Origin: Zygosaccharomyces rouxii
Taxonomy: Eukaryota > Ascomycota > Saccharomycetes > Saccharomycetales > Saccharomycetaceae
Assembly (NCBI RefSeq): GCF_000026365.1
Contig: NC_012995.1
Location: forward strand, 1,180,501 to 1,244,500
DNA: 64,000 nucleotides
Direction of reading: 5' to 3'
Below the pieces are notes generated by a model. It was not told the origin of the DNA. It saw only the letters and a program-made list of their open reading frames with translations, and searched no databases. Made by a program: the position numbers and the translations under genes. Shown one piece after another: positions 28,571 to 39,098 of this stretch; the stretch's first letter is position 1, and each line of letters starts with the position of its first letter.

Positions 28571-30514
28571 TTAACGGTAGTCTGTTTTACCCATACCACG
28601 CTTACCGCTAAACAAGTGCTTAGGTAAGGCGGCCGTAGTATGTCTATCAGCTTCACCTGCTCTTGCTTGTCTGTTTCTCTCTCTTCTGTGCAACTTGGTC
28701 ATTCTGTCAGCTCTTGATCTTGCATTACCATCAGAGACACCGTCAAGAAGTCTGTCGGATTGTCTCAACTTAACACCGTTATCGACTTCACCAGACATAG
28801 CTTCGGTATTTCCAAAGACGACATCTGCACCTGTATCTTCGTACTTGTTCTTTTCAGCAGCCAATCTTTGCTTTTCTTGCAATGGAGTCAAATCATGACC
28901 CAACATAGTCATATGTTTCTCCATCTCACCGAATGATTTAACCTTCTTAGAACGGGGCATAACAGCTCTGTTATTTAGAGATTTCTTGTTTCTTGCCTCT
29001 GCAATCATTCTTCTCTGTCTATCTCTAATCCAAGCAGCCTTTTCCTTGATGTCGCTAACTTCTTCACCATCATGGCCGTGGAATGCCAATTCGTCTTCAT
29101 CTGATTCGTAGAAACCTTCGTTTTCCAATTTTTCTTCTTCTTCTTCCAAGGCTTGCAATTTGGCAGAAATATCAGGATCTAAGAAATCGTAGACGTTTCT
29201 ACCGTTCAAAATTTCTGGCATAACATCGTTCTTCCACTCCTCATCTTCCAGTAAGTATTTATCTTTCAAGTTGACGTTGAAGACACCAGCACCACCATTT
29301 TCTTCTTCAATGTCTCTTGCCAATCTCCTTCTGTCAGGATCTTCATGATCGTATTTCTTCTGGTTCTTGAAGGCTTCTGGAATGAATGGGGTTCTTTCAA
29401 CATCATCTCTTGCTTGTGGTTGAGCAACATGGATCTTATTAAGAGCGTTGTTGACTCTAACTTGTGATTTAAGTTTGTTTTCAATTCTAGAAGCTAATAA
29501 TTTCTCACATGCCTTATTTCTAACGGCCATAATGTTTTCCTCCAATTGACATGAAGTTGCCATAATTTCAACACCAGGGATTTCTTTCATAGAATTCAAC
29601 ATTTGAGCATGTTCATCATCCAAATCCTCAGGTGCAATGATATCTGTCTTGTTAACAACAACCATAACAGACTTATTAGCAAACAGTGGCTTAATAGAGT
29701 GAAACAATTTAACTTGAGCCTCTAATGTAAATCCACACTGTTCAGAGATATCCATAAAATACAAAACACATGAACGCAAGTGAGCCACAGCATAGATAGA
29801 CTGCATTTCAATGTTATTCATCTCTTCCGTTGGTCTATCCAAGATACCTGGGGTATCGATAGCTTGGAATCTCAAATATTTGTAGTCAAAATGACCCACA
29901 TATAGAGACTTCGTGGTAAATGCATATGGTTGCACTTCCACATCAGCCTTAGTGATACATCTAAGGAATGAAGATTTACCAACATTTGGATACCCACAGA
30001 TCAAAAGGGTTCTAGTGTTAGGGTCGATGGAGGGCAATCTACCCAAGTGTTGACGAACTTGCTCCAAGTAGACTAATGGATCTTTCAATTTCTTAACAAT
30101 AGTAGCCATTCTACCCAAAGCAGCTTTTTTCAACTGCTTACATTGGAACAAAGATTGACCAAATTTTAGCAGACGGATATAATCTCTGGAGACCTGTTCC
30201 ACTAAGGATTTAGCCCTGGAGATAGCAGCCAAAGAGATCTTGTAGTGGTTCTTCTCATAAAGAGTGTCCATAAGATCTCTATGGAATGGATGCACATCAT
30301 TAATGTTTGGGAAACCTTTTATGACTTCTTCAAATTTTTCCACAAATCCATCACCTGTGAATTTAACCTTACGCATGTAAAATGCTCTGATTCTGGTGAT
30401 CTTGAAACCAGGTCTGATAATAGTAGGAGTCTTTCTCTGAGTCCTATTCAAGACAATGTCCAGTAGATCATCGCTTGTAGCGATAGGAGGAATATTTTTC
30501 CAGGTCAACTGCAT
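28571..30514 (-). CDS. NOG1: Nucleolar GTPase Nog1, 60S subunit biogenesis
   Basis: 647 residues, the same as S. cerevisiae Nog1. An N-terminal helical bundle (1-165) is followed by an Obg-type GTPase domain: G1 GYPNVGKSSF at about 173-182, G3 DTPGIL near 220, and G4 NKTD near 290. A long basic C-terminal extension ends in a K/R-rich tail. Nog1 binds pre-60S particles and inserts its tail into the peptide exit tunnel. The upstream region has a tandem PAC array and an RRPE-like A/T tract, the usual signature of ribosome-biogenesis genes. Confidence 0.98.
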   Translation of the reverse strand: MQLTWKNIPPIATSDDLLDIVLNRTQRKTPTIIRPGFKITRIRAFYMRKVKFTGDGFVEKFEEVIKGFPNINDVHPFHRDLMDTLYEKNHYKISLAAISRAKSLVEQVSRDYIRLLKFGQSLFQCKQLKKAALGRMATIVKKLKDPLVYLEQVRQHLGRLPSIDPNTRTLLICGYPNVGKSSFLRCITKADVEVQPYAFTTKSLYVGHFDYKYLRFQAIDTPGILDRPTEEMNNIEMQSIYAVAHLRSCVLYFMDISEQCGFTLEAQVKLFHSIKPLFANKSVMVVVNKTDIIAPEDLDDEHAQMLNSMKEIPGVEIMATSCQLEENIMAVRNKACEKLLASRIENKLKSQVRVNNALNKIHVAQPQARDDVERTPFIPEAFKNQKKYDHEDPDRRRLARDIEEENGGAGVFNVNLKDKYLLEDEEWKNDVMPEILNGRNVYDFLDPDISAKLQALEEEEEKLENEGFYESDEDELAFHGHDGEEVSDIKEKAAWIRDRQRRMIAEARNKKSLNNRAVMPRSKKVKSFGEMEKHMTMLGHDLTPLQEKQRLAAEKNKYEDTGADVVFGNTEAMSGEVDNGVKLRQSDRLLDGVSDGNARSRADRMTKLHRRERNRQARAGEADRHTTAALPKHLFSGKRGMGKTDYR

Positions 30515-30824
30515 TTTTTGGCAGATTAGTGTATATATATGCTTTGTCGAGTCGTAGAAACCGTTAAAACAGCTTAGAAGACCTATAGATTATTCCTTGA
30601 CCCAGCAGAGACCAAAAAGTTTCAACTCTACAGAATTTTTTCACTTCGAGATGAGATGAGATGAGATGAGATGAGCTTAAAAAAAAAAAAAAATTTTTGC
30701 AAAAATATAAAGCATCACAAACAACGGAACTAAAGGAATTGAACAACTAATTCTAAATAAATAGTAACAATCGAGTTGAATAAGATAGTAAGAAAGGTTT
30801 GATACCAAGTTAAATCCGATCAAT
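30515..30824. promoter_or_regulatory. Divergent NOG1/SEC62 promoter with tandem PAC motifs
   Basis: Five consecutive 5-bp units make overlapping GATGAG cores at 30648-30675. They match the PAC core (GATGAG) bound by Pbf1/Pbf2. An A-tract running into TTTTT at 30678-30698 follows and resembles RRPE (AAAAATTTTT). Confidence 0.7.
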
Positions 30825-31646
30825 ATGTCCACTGTAAAAGTGGTAATTAATCCTGAGAGTGCATTGGCTATTGCCACGCTTCTACGCCACCATAAGGAGC
30901 TAAAACAGAGGAAAGGGCTATTCCAATCTAGGCAAGTTGATTTCTTTAGATACAAGAGGTTTGTCAGAGCATTAAAATCACCAGAATATGCTAAAAAATC
31001 AGTTGCACAACCTGAACTGTACCCGCCTGTTGTTGAAGAGGAGAAGAGTGATGAAGATGCAGATATGAAGGCACGCGTTTTATTTATTGCCATGATCAAA
31101 GCTCAATTGGTGTTACCATGTAGCAAATTGGATAGTACACAGTCAAAGCAGCAAGGTTTAAAACCCAATAAGGATTTCCCCAACTTGGTTCTATCCACCA
31201 AGGCAGGATTACAGCCTGACGAATACTACGTGTGGAACTACAATCCAAAGACTTTGACAGATTATCTAGCCGTAATCGGTGTCATTTCCGCCATTTTAAC
31301 CTTGGTATGCTATCCCCTGTGGCCATATTTCATGAGACGTGGATCATACTACGTGTCATTGGGTGCATTAGGTCTGCTGGCGGTTTTCTTTGTGATTGCC
31401 ATTATCAGAGTCATAGTCTATCTACTATCGCTACCACTCGCCAATAAAAATGGTGGATTCTGGCTATTCCCCAACCTATTCGAAGATTGTGGTGTAATAG
31501 AAAGTTTTAGGCCTCTTTACGGATTTGGAGAGAATGAATGCTACGGTTACATAAAGAAAATGAAGAGAAGAAAGAGACGTCAAGCCAAGAAACTGGCACA
31601 ATCCAATTCCAACCCTGCAAAATTAGATGTGAAAAAGGAAAACTGA
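30825..31646 (+). CDS. SEC62: Sec62, ER post-translational translocation subunit
   Basis: 273 residues (S. cerevisiae 283). A basic cytosolic N-domain (about 1-150) precedes two membrane helices, roughly 145-170 ([19 protein letters not shown]) and 178-205. The tail is basic, with [13 protein letters not shown]. Sec62 joins Sec63, Sec66 and Sec72 with the Sec61 channel to import proteins after synthesis. Another subunit of the same complex, SEC66, is 21 kb to the right. Order NOG1-SEC62 equals YPL093-094. Confidence 0.96.
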   Translation: MSTVKVVINPESALAIATLLRHHKELKQRKGLFQSRQVDFFRYKRFVRALKSPEYAKKSVAQPELYPPVVEEEKSDEDADMKARVLFIAMIKAQLVLPCSKLDSTQSKQQGLKPNKDFPNLVLSTKAGLQPDEYYVWNYNPKTLTDYLAVIGVISAILTLVCYPLWPYFMRRGSYYVSLGALGLLAVFFVIAIIRVIVYLLSLPLANKNGGFWLFPNLFEDCGVIESFRPLYGFGENECYGYIKKMKRRKRRQAKKLAQSNSNPAKLDVKKEN

Positions 31647-31846
31647 TCATTAAAAATTCATGTACCTCTACGTAACCGCCTTTATACTATATAATACTAC
31701 TACTGTGTAAGTACGTAACGTAGGAAACGACCACATGATTCACAAAAGATCCTTTGGGAGTGATGATGAACCAGAACAAGAATTAAACATAGACAACTTT
31801 AGATCGCACAGAATCCTCAGACAGGGATTTCTACCTACTGGCTAGG

Positions 31847-34387
31847 ATGTCGCAAAAACATTTGCAAAACAAGGATTCGAACGATGGTAGTATTGACGAT
31901 GATTCCTCCACTGTAGCACCTTCGCAAGTGACTTATTCCAGATCGCAGGGTTCTTTCATAATACACGGTGAAGATGATGACGATGAGGTTTTGGACGATT
32001 CTTCTACGGCGGTTTCAGGAAATGTGCATACGCTGAAACCTCACACGAGCTCTCATACGAGATCTTTATCCAGTGAAAGGATGTTATCGGCACAATTGAG
32101 TCAGATGAATTACAACAATAATCGTGTAAGTCTTAATAGGGCCATTTTACAAGTACAAGATCTTTTACAACAGCTTGATGTGGAGAACCAGGAAAGACCT
32201 ATTCACTTGCCCATTAAAGTGGACGGATTACATGTTTTAAAAGTCCAAGTGAAGATTGATGGTAATTATTCCAAATCGGATGAAATCAACTTGGATAAAA
32301 AGGCATTAGCCAAATTGTTGAGAGCTCAAATCAAAGATGCTTTCAACCATCTAAACTCTTTGCAAAAACGTGTTGATGATGTGTCTTCTAAAGTTTTCAT
32401 CACAGGTGATGTTAATACGGGGAAATCAAGCTTTTGTAATTCATTGCTGAGGCGCAGACTGCTACCAGAGGATCAATTGCCCTGCACTAATGTATTTTGT
32501 GAAATTTTAGAGGCAAGAGAAAATGATAATTTGGAAGAAGTCCATGCTTTCCCCATTGAAAGGTCAAAATCAGCTAAAGAGGCAAACGCTGTCTATAACA
32601 TCAGAGATAAATCTACTTATGAGACCTTTCCCTTGACCGAATTGGATGAATTGGTTTTGAAAAATGATGAATACGTTTTGCTCAAAGTTTACATCAAGGA
32701 TGATAAGAGACCTCCTGAAAATAGTCTTTTGAGAAATGGTACCGTTGATATATCTTTAATCGATTCACCAGGGCTAAATATGGACTCGGTACAGACTGCA
32801 GAAGTAATGACTCGTCAGGAAGAAATCGATCTTGTAATATTTGTCGTAAACGCTGAAAACCAATTGACATTGTCGGCCAAAGAATTTATCTCTCTAGCAT
32901 CAAGAGAAAAGAAGCTTATGTTCTTTGTGGTAAAGAAATTCGACAGGATTAGAGATAAACAAAGGTGCAAAGATTTGATTTTGAAACAGATTAAGGATCT
33001 ATCACCAGAGACTTACAAAAGTTCCTCACAATTTATTCATTTTCTGGCAAGTGAAGGTGGTGGCCCAGGTGGTGAACCAGATGACAATGATGGTGATGAC
33101 GACGAGCCTCACGGGGATGAAGATCCTGATCCAGATTTTGACCATTTGGAGAATTCTCTACGAAATTTTGTTCTGAAGAAAAGGTCACTGTCCAAACTAC
33201 TGCCAGCCAAGACGTATTTGTGCAAAATTCTAAGTGATTTACAAAGCATCGTAGAATTTAACGTTATGAAATACCGTGAAGAAGATGAATCATTAAGAAG
33301 ACAGATGGAGGAATTGAAACCTGAATTGACTAAAGTGAAAGAAGGCTGCGACGGATTGTCCAATAGCGTCGACAAATTAGCCGAACAAATCGTAACAGAT
33401 ACTTACGAATTTACAAGGCAGAAAATAATATCTTCTTTGGAAATTCCACTTAATGAATTTCCCAAATATCAAGGTCTGTCGCAACTTCACGATTTCATAT
33501 TCCAAACGGAACAGTACATCAAAGATCGCATTAAGGAGTGCGTTTTATCCAGTGAAATTTACGCCAGAGGTCAAACCCAACAATCAGTGGAGGAAATTAG
33601 TAATTTGGGTAAAGAAGAATTGGGTGATGAATTTATGTCCAATCGTGTTTTCAAAAGTGATTTGATGTTTACCAAGAGACGCCATTTCTTTGGTAAAAAA
33701 TTATCTGTACCCTTATCAATGGTTGATCTCTTTGCGCCCTCATGGGAAGGGTTCTTTGGATATATGACATGGGGTATTGGGTTCCCCACGGCGACTACTA
33801 CAGCTGAGAGCGAAGCTACTGCACCTGATGAAAAGAAAACCGATAACGGGTTCACTACAGCCTTGGGTCTCACGAGTTACTCTTTGAACCAGTACTGGTG
33901 TAAACCTTCCCTAATATTTACTTCCAAAATTCCTACACTGGCAGTGTATTCTGTTGGTGGTGCCAGACTAATGAGAAACGTGGTGATCCACGGCGTACAG
34001 TTCTTTTCATGGAATGCGATAAAGAAAATATCAGGGTCTTTGTTTATAGTGGGTACTGTATTGGGTGCGGCCTATTTGGTACACGATTTGCCTAGAGCAC
34101 TGCCACAAAATTTGTCGCTCAAGTACAGGAAAGCCTTACAGGAAAGTGACTATGTGCATGCTAATTCCGAGAGGATCTCTAAGGAGGTGCGTGAAGTGTT
34201 ACGAACCCCCACTCGTGAGATATTAAAATCCTGTGAGTTAGTACTCGAGAAGAAAAATGGTGCTCAAAGAGAGCTCGAGAAAAGACGTCATGACAATACC
34301 CTGTCGATCAAATACCTGCAACAAATCCACGAAAGAGCAGCCTCTCAGCGCAAGATAGTGGAACGTATTAATTTAGAGGTGGACTAA
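31847..34387 (+). CDS. FZO1: Mitofusin, outer-membrane fusion GTPase
   Basis: 846 residues (S. cerevisiae 855). The disordered N-terminus (1-85) precedes a heptad region and a dynamin-type GTPase: P-loop GDVNTGKSSF at 187-196, DSPGLN switch II, and a KKFD segment in the G4 position. An acidic low-complexity insert (GGEPDDNDGDDDEPHGDED) lies at about 408-430. Coiled coil HR1, membrane segments at about 690-770 and a C-terminal coiled coil follow. Fzo1 tethers and fuses mitochondrial outer membranes with Ugo1 and Mgm1. It corresponds to YBR179C, interleaved between two YPL genes. Confidence 0.96.
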   Translation: MSQKHLQNKDSNDGSIDDDSSTVAPSQVTYSRSQGSFIIHGEDDDDEVLDDSSTAVSGNVHTLKPHTSSHTRSLSSERMLSAQLSQMNYNNNRVSLNRAILQVQDLLQQLDVENQERPIHLPIKVDGLHVLKVQVKIDGNYSKSDEINLDKKALAKLLRAQIKDAFNHLNSLQKRVDDVSSKVFITGDVNTGKSSFCNSLLRRRLLPEDQLPCTNVFCEILEARENDNLEEVHAFPIERSKSAKEANAVYNIRDKSTYETFPLTELDELVLKNDEYVLLKVYIKDDKRPPENSLLRNGTVDISLIDSPGLNMDSVQTAEVMTRQEEIDLVIFVVNAENQLTLSAKEFISLASREKKLMFFVVKKFDRIRDKQRCKDLILKQIKDLSPETYKSSSQFIHFLASEGGGPGGEPDDNDGDDDEPHGDEDPDPDFDHLENSLRNFVLKKRSLSKLLPAKTYLCKILSDLQSIVEFNVMKYREEDESLRRQMEELKPELTKVKEGCDGLSNSVDKLAEQIVTDTYEFTRQKIISSLEIPLNEFPKYQGLSQLHDFIFQTEQYIKDRIKECVLSSEIYARGQTQQSVEEISNLGKEELGDEFMSNRVFKSDLMFTKRRHFFGKKLSVPLSMVDLFAPSWEGFFGYMTWGIGFPTATTTAESEATAPDEKKTDNGFTTALGLTSYSLNQYWCKPSLIFTSKIPTLAVYSVGGARLMRNVVIHGVQFFSWNAIKKISGSLFIVGTVLGAAYLVHDLPRALPQNLSLKYRKALQESDYVHANSERISKEVREVLRTPTREILKSCELVLEKKNGAQRELEKRRHDNTLSIKYLQQIHERAASQRKIVERINLEVD

Positions 34388-34645
34388 ATTAGAAAAGAGA
34401 TCTTGTAAATATCACACCACCTGAAATAAGTTATACTCTAAATTTTATCTTAGAATTTTAACTTTATAATATATATGTTCGGAGGACGTATGATTTTCAT
34501 ATGCCTCAGGGAGGCTCGAGGATATTTACGTAAACTTTAAATTAGTACTCATAAAAAGTAAAATAACAGTAGATCTTCCAACAAAAACCCTTCGATCGCT
34601 GTTATTGGGTCTCTTTTGCTACTGAGTTTAAGTCTGAGCGTCACA

Positions 34646-36001
34646 ATGTCGAACCTTCCCATCATTAACCCATTTCATTGGGGATCTCGTGGAACTCTTA
34701 AACATACGAGTGCTCCCTCTGGAACCACCAAATTGACTTTAAACCATGACAAGACCAAGATAGATTTCCAACATTTTGTCTCCCAGTATGTTCCTGCACT
34801 AAAGGATGGTTCTAAGTTCAAATTGAACAACTTCCTTTTCACAGGTATTTTACAAACGATGTATTTGAGCGGTGCCGACTATACGAAATGGTTTCCAGTA
34901 TTTTACGGTAGAGAAATCTTGGAGTTATCTGATGGTGGTGTTTGTACTGTTGACAATGTGATGGTTTCTTGGGAGGAGAAGTACCAACTGCGTCAAAATT
35001 CTGGCTCTTTCAACAAATTGGAATTCGAGAAGGATGAGAAGGATACCCATCCACAGAATTGGCCTCGTTTACAAGCACGTACTAGGTATCTGACCGCAAA
35101 GGAGCTAGCTGAGGTCCATGGTGACCAAAGACCTTTGGTTGTTGTGCTCCACGGTTTGGCAGGTGGATCTCACGAAACAATCATTAGATCTTTAACCTCG
35201 AAACTGTCCAAGATTGATGGTGGGAAATTCCAAGTAGCAGTGTTAAACTGTCGTGGATGTGCTCGTTCTAAGATTACGAATAAGAAGTTATTTTCTGCAT
35301 TCCAAACAGGAGATCTGAAGGAATATCTTGCAAGAGAAAAATCTAGAAACCCAAATAGAAAGATTTATGCGGTCGGATTTTCATTTGGTGCTTCTCTCTT
35401 GGCTAACTACTTAGGTGAAACTGGTTCTGAATCTAACCTTACCGCCGCTGTAACCTTATGTTGCCCATGGGATTTCTTATTATGCGCTGAAAAGATGAAG
35501 AAAGACTACTGGTCAAAAAATTTATTCTCTAAGGCAATTACCCAATTTTTGGTCAGACTTGTGAAAGTGAATATGGGTGAATTAGAATCGCCTGAAGGTT
35601 CTAAGCCCGAATTCCAGCCAGATATCGAAAACCCTTGTCTGTACATGTGCACTAAGTCCAACTTAGAAAGAGCCAAATCTTTTACTCAGATGTTAGAATT
35701 CGATGGTACTTTCACTGCACCTTCTATGGGATTCTCCAGTGCAGAGGAATACTACAGAGCAGGCTCTGCCATCAACAATTTACACAAGGTACAAGTTCCC
35801 ACCTTAATCATTAACTCTACAGATGACCCTATCATCGATGCCAGCTCAATTCCCTACTCTCAAGTCAAGATGAACCCCAATTTGTTACTCTTGGCAACTG
35901 ATCTAGGTGGTCACCTGGCATATTTGGATGAAACTTGGGATTCTTGGATGAATACCCATATTGCCTCTTTCTTCAGCACCTTTGATGAATTCCTCGTTTA
36001 A
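34646..36001 (+). CDS. EHT1: Medium-chain acyl-CoA:ethanol O-acyltransferase/esterase
   Basis: 451 residues from the ATG at 34646; the frame upstream begins only at TTG. Alpha/beta-hydrolase of the AB-hydrolase 4 (YheT-like) group. The nucleophile elbow GFSFGASLL places Ser at about residue 246, the acid is in STDDPIID, and the His is in LGGHLAYLDE. Length equals S. cerevisiae Eht1 (451). Eht1 and its duplicate Eeb1 make medium-chain fatty acid ethyl esters such as ethyl hexanoate, and this single gene represents both (YBR177C/YPL095C). Lipid-droplet or mitochondrial membrane location is reported for the family. Confidence 0.95.
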   Translation: MSNLPIINPFHWGSRGTLKHTSAPSGTTKLTLNHDKTKIDFQHFVSQYVPALKDGSKFKLNNFLFTGILQTMYLSGADYTKWFPVFYGREILELSDGGVCTVDNVMVSWEEKYQLRQNSGSFNKLEFEKDEKDTHPQNWPRLQARTRYLTAKELAEVHGDQRPLVVVLHGLAGGSHETIIRSLTSKLSKIDGGKFQVAVLNCRGCARSKITNKKLFSAFQTGDLKEYLAREKSRNPNRKIYAVGFSFGASLLANYLGETGSESNLTAAVTLCCPWDFLLCAEKMKKDYWSKNLFSKAITQFLVRLVKVNMGELESPEGSKPEFQPDIENPCLYMCTKSNLERAKSFTQMLEFDGTFTAPSMGFSSAEEYYRAGSAINNLHKVQVPTLIINSTDDPIIDASSIPYSQVKMNPNLLLLATDLGGHLAYLDETWDSWMNTHIASFFSTFDEFLV

Positions 36002-36109
36002 ATAATTTCGAAGATTATAAAACGCACCTAAAGCAAAAGAACAAGAATCACTTGCTTCATTATCATATAGACATCCTTCCTAATTTCATATCAGTCCTGT
36101 TTTTAAATT

Positions 36110-37171
36110 TCATTTACCATCTTCACCTCTTTGTTGTTTCCATTCCGCTGATCCACTTTCTCTACCTGCACCGGGATTACTGGCATTAGTGGCGGCATCC
36201 TTCCCATCACTACTAGAAGGCTTGGGAACCCACTCCAATTTTTCCAAATTATCTCTACAATCCAAATTGTAAATTTCATCATCCTTTAGACTACTTCTCA
36301 ATTGTTTGGTCACATAATAACAGAAAAATTGTAAGTCGTCCTCCTTAATTTGGTCTCTCGGCAATTGATTCTTAATAATATAACGTTTACTAACGTCTGT
36401 CACAGTATCACTACTGTAGGCAACACAGTATGACATGGATTTATTCCAATTTATAGCATAGATGTAAGGCTGATCAAAGGACTGCTCACAGGAATCTAAA
36501 TGAACCCATCTTTTCAAAAAAGGTGAGTAGTATTCATTCCAAACATGGTCTTCACGATTCCAAACGTAACGTGCCTCTAAGCCAAAGGATTTGAGAATTA
36601 ATGTGAATAAGTTGGCCCATTCACCACATCTGCCCTTACGTGTCTCTAATAGTTTAACTGGATCATTATAACGTGCAAATCTAGTCTCAGTCCCACAAGC
36701 GTTACATTTGTACAATTCCACTGCATGACAATCATATTTGGCCTCCTCCCCGTTAGGACCCACAACACCAATAGCCTTTTGAAATTTAGAGGATCCAGGC
36801 CCACACTTATCACAATCAGGTTGGTTGCACCAACGGAAAAAATCTTGCTTGAAGTAACGTAATAGCTCTTTCACTAAATTATCAGTATACTCTTCTTCTG
36901 TCTTCTTGGGCATCTTGTCCACATTACTGTAGATCAATTCCAGATCTAAGGTCTCCAAAACTTTAGAATGCCAATCGGCATTGTCATAGATGGTACAGAG
37001 TCTTTGAGATGAACCGTATAATTCTCTAGCAAGCCCATTTGAACGTAGCAACTCATGAAACCTGTGCGCATCGCTAGCATCTCTATACTTCCCTATCACA
37101 TAATCCTTGTATTTCTTGAGGAACATCGTTGACACTCGTTCGTAAATAGATGTAGTCCCAGCCTCAGACAT
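36110..37171 (-). CDS. PNG1: Peptide:N-glycanase
   Basis: 353 residues from the ATG at 37171; the frame upstream reaches only TTG. Transglutaminase-like fold with the triad Cys in KGRCGEWA (about residue 182), His in REDHVWNEY and Asp in VHLDSCEQ. Two Cys pairs, CDKC in the first cluster and CNAC in the second, form the structural zinc site. Png1 removes N-glycans from misfolded glycoproteins exported from the ER for degradation, with Rad23. The C-terminal 30 residues are Ser/Gly-rich and variable. It is divergent from ERI1, as YPL096W and YPL096C-A. Confidence 0.96.
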   Translation of the reverse strand: MSEAGTTSIYERVSTMFLKKYKDYVIGKYRDASDAHRFHELLRSNGLARELYGSSQRLCTIYDNADWHSKVLETLDLELIYSNVDKMPKKTEEEYTDNLVKELLRYFKQDFFRWCNQPDCDKCGPGSSKFQKAIGVVGPNGEEAKYDCHAVELYKCNACGTETRFARYNDPVKLLETRKGRCGEWANLFTLILKSFGLEARYVWNREDHVWNEYYSPFLKRWVHLDSCEQSFDQPYIYAINWNKSMSYCVAYSSDTVTDVSKRYIIKNQLPRDQIKEDDLQFFCYYVTKQLRSSLKDDEIYNLDCRDNLEKLEWVPKPSSSDGKDAATNASNPGAGRESGSAEWKQQRGEDGK

Positions 37172-37308
37172 TGGTTTCAATCCTTTCTCTATATCTTTCT
37201 CTATATCTTACCTTTCGACAGGAGTGAAATTGATCATCCTTAAGGCGATTTTATTTACTTTAACCTTTAAAATCTTCGAAGGATTAGAGGTGACTCGATA
37301 ATTCCTGG

Positions 37309-37512
37309 ATGCAGCAAAAGGCACTAGGCTACTGCATTTTAGGATTCACTTATGGTACAGTTGCAATCAGCATCCTAAGTTTCCTTTATGTGAAAGATTA
37401 TGAGGATAGGGTTTACTACTGGTGTTGGTTCCTGCTGTGCCCAGTTATGATCTGGATTTGGGTTGTAAGAGCCTGGTCTGCATTTGAAATGTTTAGGAAT
37501 GTCAAAAGGTGA
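37309..37512 (+). CDS. ERI1: GPI-GlcNAc transferase small subunit (PIG-Y type)
   Basis: 67 residues with two hydrophobic helices, about 5-27 and 35-57. The second carries CWFLLCPVMIWIWVVRAW, and the protein ends EMFRNVKR. Size (68 in S. cerevisiae), topology and position beside PNG1 fit Eri1, which is part of the complex making GlcNAc-PI, the first GPI-anchor step, in the ER and which restrains it when bound by Ras2-GTP. Its stop is 42 bp from the MSY1 stop. Confidence 0.88.
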   Translation: MQQKALGYCILGFTYGTVAISILSFLYVKDYEDRVYYWCWFLLCPVMIWIWVVRAWSAFEMFRNVKR

Positions 37513-37553
37513 TGTGATTTGTATTTATTTATATGTACATATATTTACTTTAT

Positions 37554-38930
37554 TTACAGGATTTCAATAACATGGCACTTTTGTTTGCCAATTCTTAATA
37601 TTAGTACTTTATCGTCGATTAAGAACTGACCTAGTTGATCTATGTTTTCAGTTACTTTGAGTTTTGAGGAATGGAGCAGAACAGAACCTTGACTCAATTT
37701 CCTTCTCGCCTCTGATTTGGAGCATGGTGCCACTTGTGTGATGATATCCACCAAACTTTGACCTCTAGGAACCTTTTGCAAAATCTTGGCTTCACTAAAC
37801 AGCTTTATTAATTCATCAGCGCTCATGTTGGCCTCCGACACATGCCCAAACAAGACTTCAGATACTTTACTTGACCTTTCACCCGAACCCACGCCAAAGA
37901 GTAAGTCTGTAACTTCTTTTGCTAAAAATCTTTGGCCCTTGCGTAAGTGTGGTTGTTCCATATGGTCTTGCACTACTGTACTAATGGTCTCCAAAGGTAA
38001 CAGCGTAAAGATCTTGAGAAATCTGCAGACATCAGCATCTTTGGTATTGTAAAAGAATTGGAAAATATCGTATGCAGTATTAATTTGAGGATCAAGGAAA
38101 ATTGCATTACCAGCACTTTTACCAAATTTCTCACCTGTAGAAGTTGACAATAATGGTGCTGTGATACCACCAGGCGATAACTTATCGGAGCTACTTGATA
38201 CCACTCTATCAATAAAATCAATTCCTGCAGTAATATTCCCCCATTGGTCGTTACCACCAACTTGCAACGATACACCATGAGTTTTGTAAAGATGGTAAAA
38301 ATCATAAGCCTGTAGCACTTGATAAGTAAATTCATTAAAACCCAATCCGTCCTTACCTTCAATCCTACTGGCAATGGAACTTCTAGAGAACATAGATTGG
38401 ACTCTAATATGTCTACCGTACTGTGCTAGAAAATCTAAAAGCTTAATATCTTTCCACCAGTGGTAATTATCAACTTTAACCAATCGTCCTGGTCCTCGAG
38501 CAGAAATCTGCGGAAACCTTGATTCGTAATATTTCCAACCATTTTCGAAAAATCTAGTAAATTGCTGTTGAATTCTATCCACATTATCTAACCTCGAATC
38601 ATCACTCATCCCCTGTCTCTCAGTAGTTCTCCCACTAGGATCACCAACTCTGCCCGTAGCACCACCGACAAGGGCAAAAACATCATGTCCCTTCACGTAA
38701 AAGTTTAGCAATATCATCAATGGAACAACATTACCCAGATGAAGCGACTTGGCTGTTGGATCTGCCCCACAGTAGAGCTTTATCTTATGGCCTTGTGAGA
38801 GTTTTTCGTGTAACCATTGTTCAGGTTGTGCAACCTGTGCAATCAACCCTCTAAGCTTCAAATCTTCTAACAAGCCAGGTGGGCTCTTAGCAGTACTACT
38901 CAACAGCCTTCTTGAAGCATATTTAAACAT
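37554..38930 (-). CDS. MSY1: Mitochondrial tyrosyl-tRNA synthetase
   Basis: 458 residues from the ATG at 38930; the frame above starts with GTG. A basic Ser-rich presequence (KYASRRLLSSTAK) is followed by a class I TyrRS. The HIGH-type motif is GADPTAKSLHLGN (about 57-69) and the KMSKS equivalent KFGKSAGNA lies near 273. Specificity helix residues YQVLQAYDFYHL and GGNDQWGN are conserved. An S4-like RNA-binding domain closes the protein. It charges mitochondrial tRNA-Tyr. Order follows YPL097W. Confidence 0.96.
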   Translation of the reverse strand: MFKYASRRLLSSTAKSPPGLLEDLKLRGLIAQVAQPEQWLHEKLSQGHKIKLYCGADPTAKSLHLGNVVPLMILLNFYVKGHDVFALVGGATGRVGDPSGRTTERQGMSDDSRLDNVDRIQQQFTRFFENGWKYYESRFPQISARGPGRLVKVDNYHWWKDIKLLDFLAQYGRHIRVQSMFSRSSIASRIEGKDGLGFNEFTYQVLQAYDFYHLYKTHGVSLQVGGNDQWGNITAGIDFIDRVVSSSSDKLSPGGITAPLLSTSTGEKFGKSAGNAIFLDPQINTAYDIFQFFYNTKDADVCRFLKIFTLLPLETISTVVQDHMEQPHLRKGQRFLAKEVTDLLFGVGSGERSSKVSEVLFGHVSEANMSADELIKLFSEAKILQKVPRGQSLVDIITQVAPCSKSEARRKLSQGSVLLHSSKLKVTENIDQLGQFLIDDKVLILRIGKQKCHVIEIL

Positions 38931-39098
38931 CTTCACTGACCTTTCTTCCCAAGTGGTCCCTTAAAGCATCGATGTTAATGCATTTAAAGATGTCTTGAAC
39001 AATTTTTTTCAACATCATCACTACTTCAACAACTGAAGGTTGTTGAAAAGGATCGAATCCCATCATATCTCATCGTTAAGTACCAGCGTTCAGTCACA

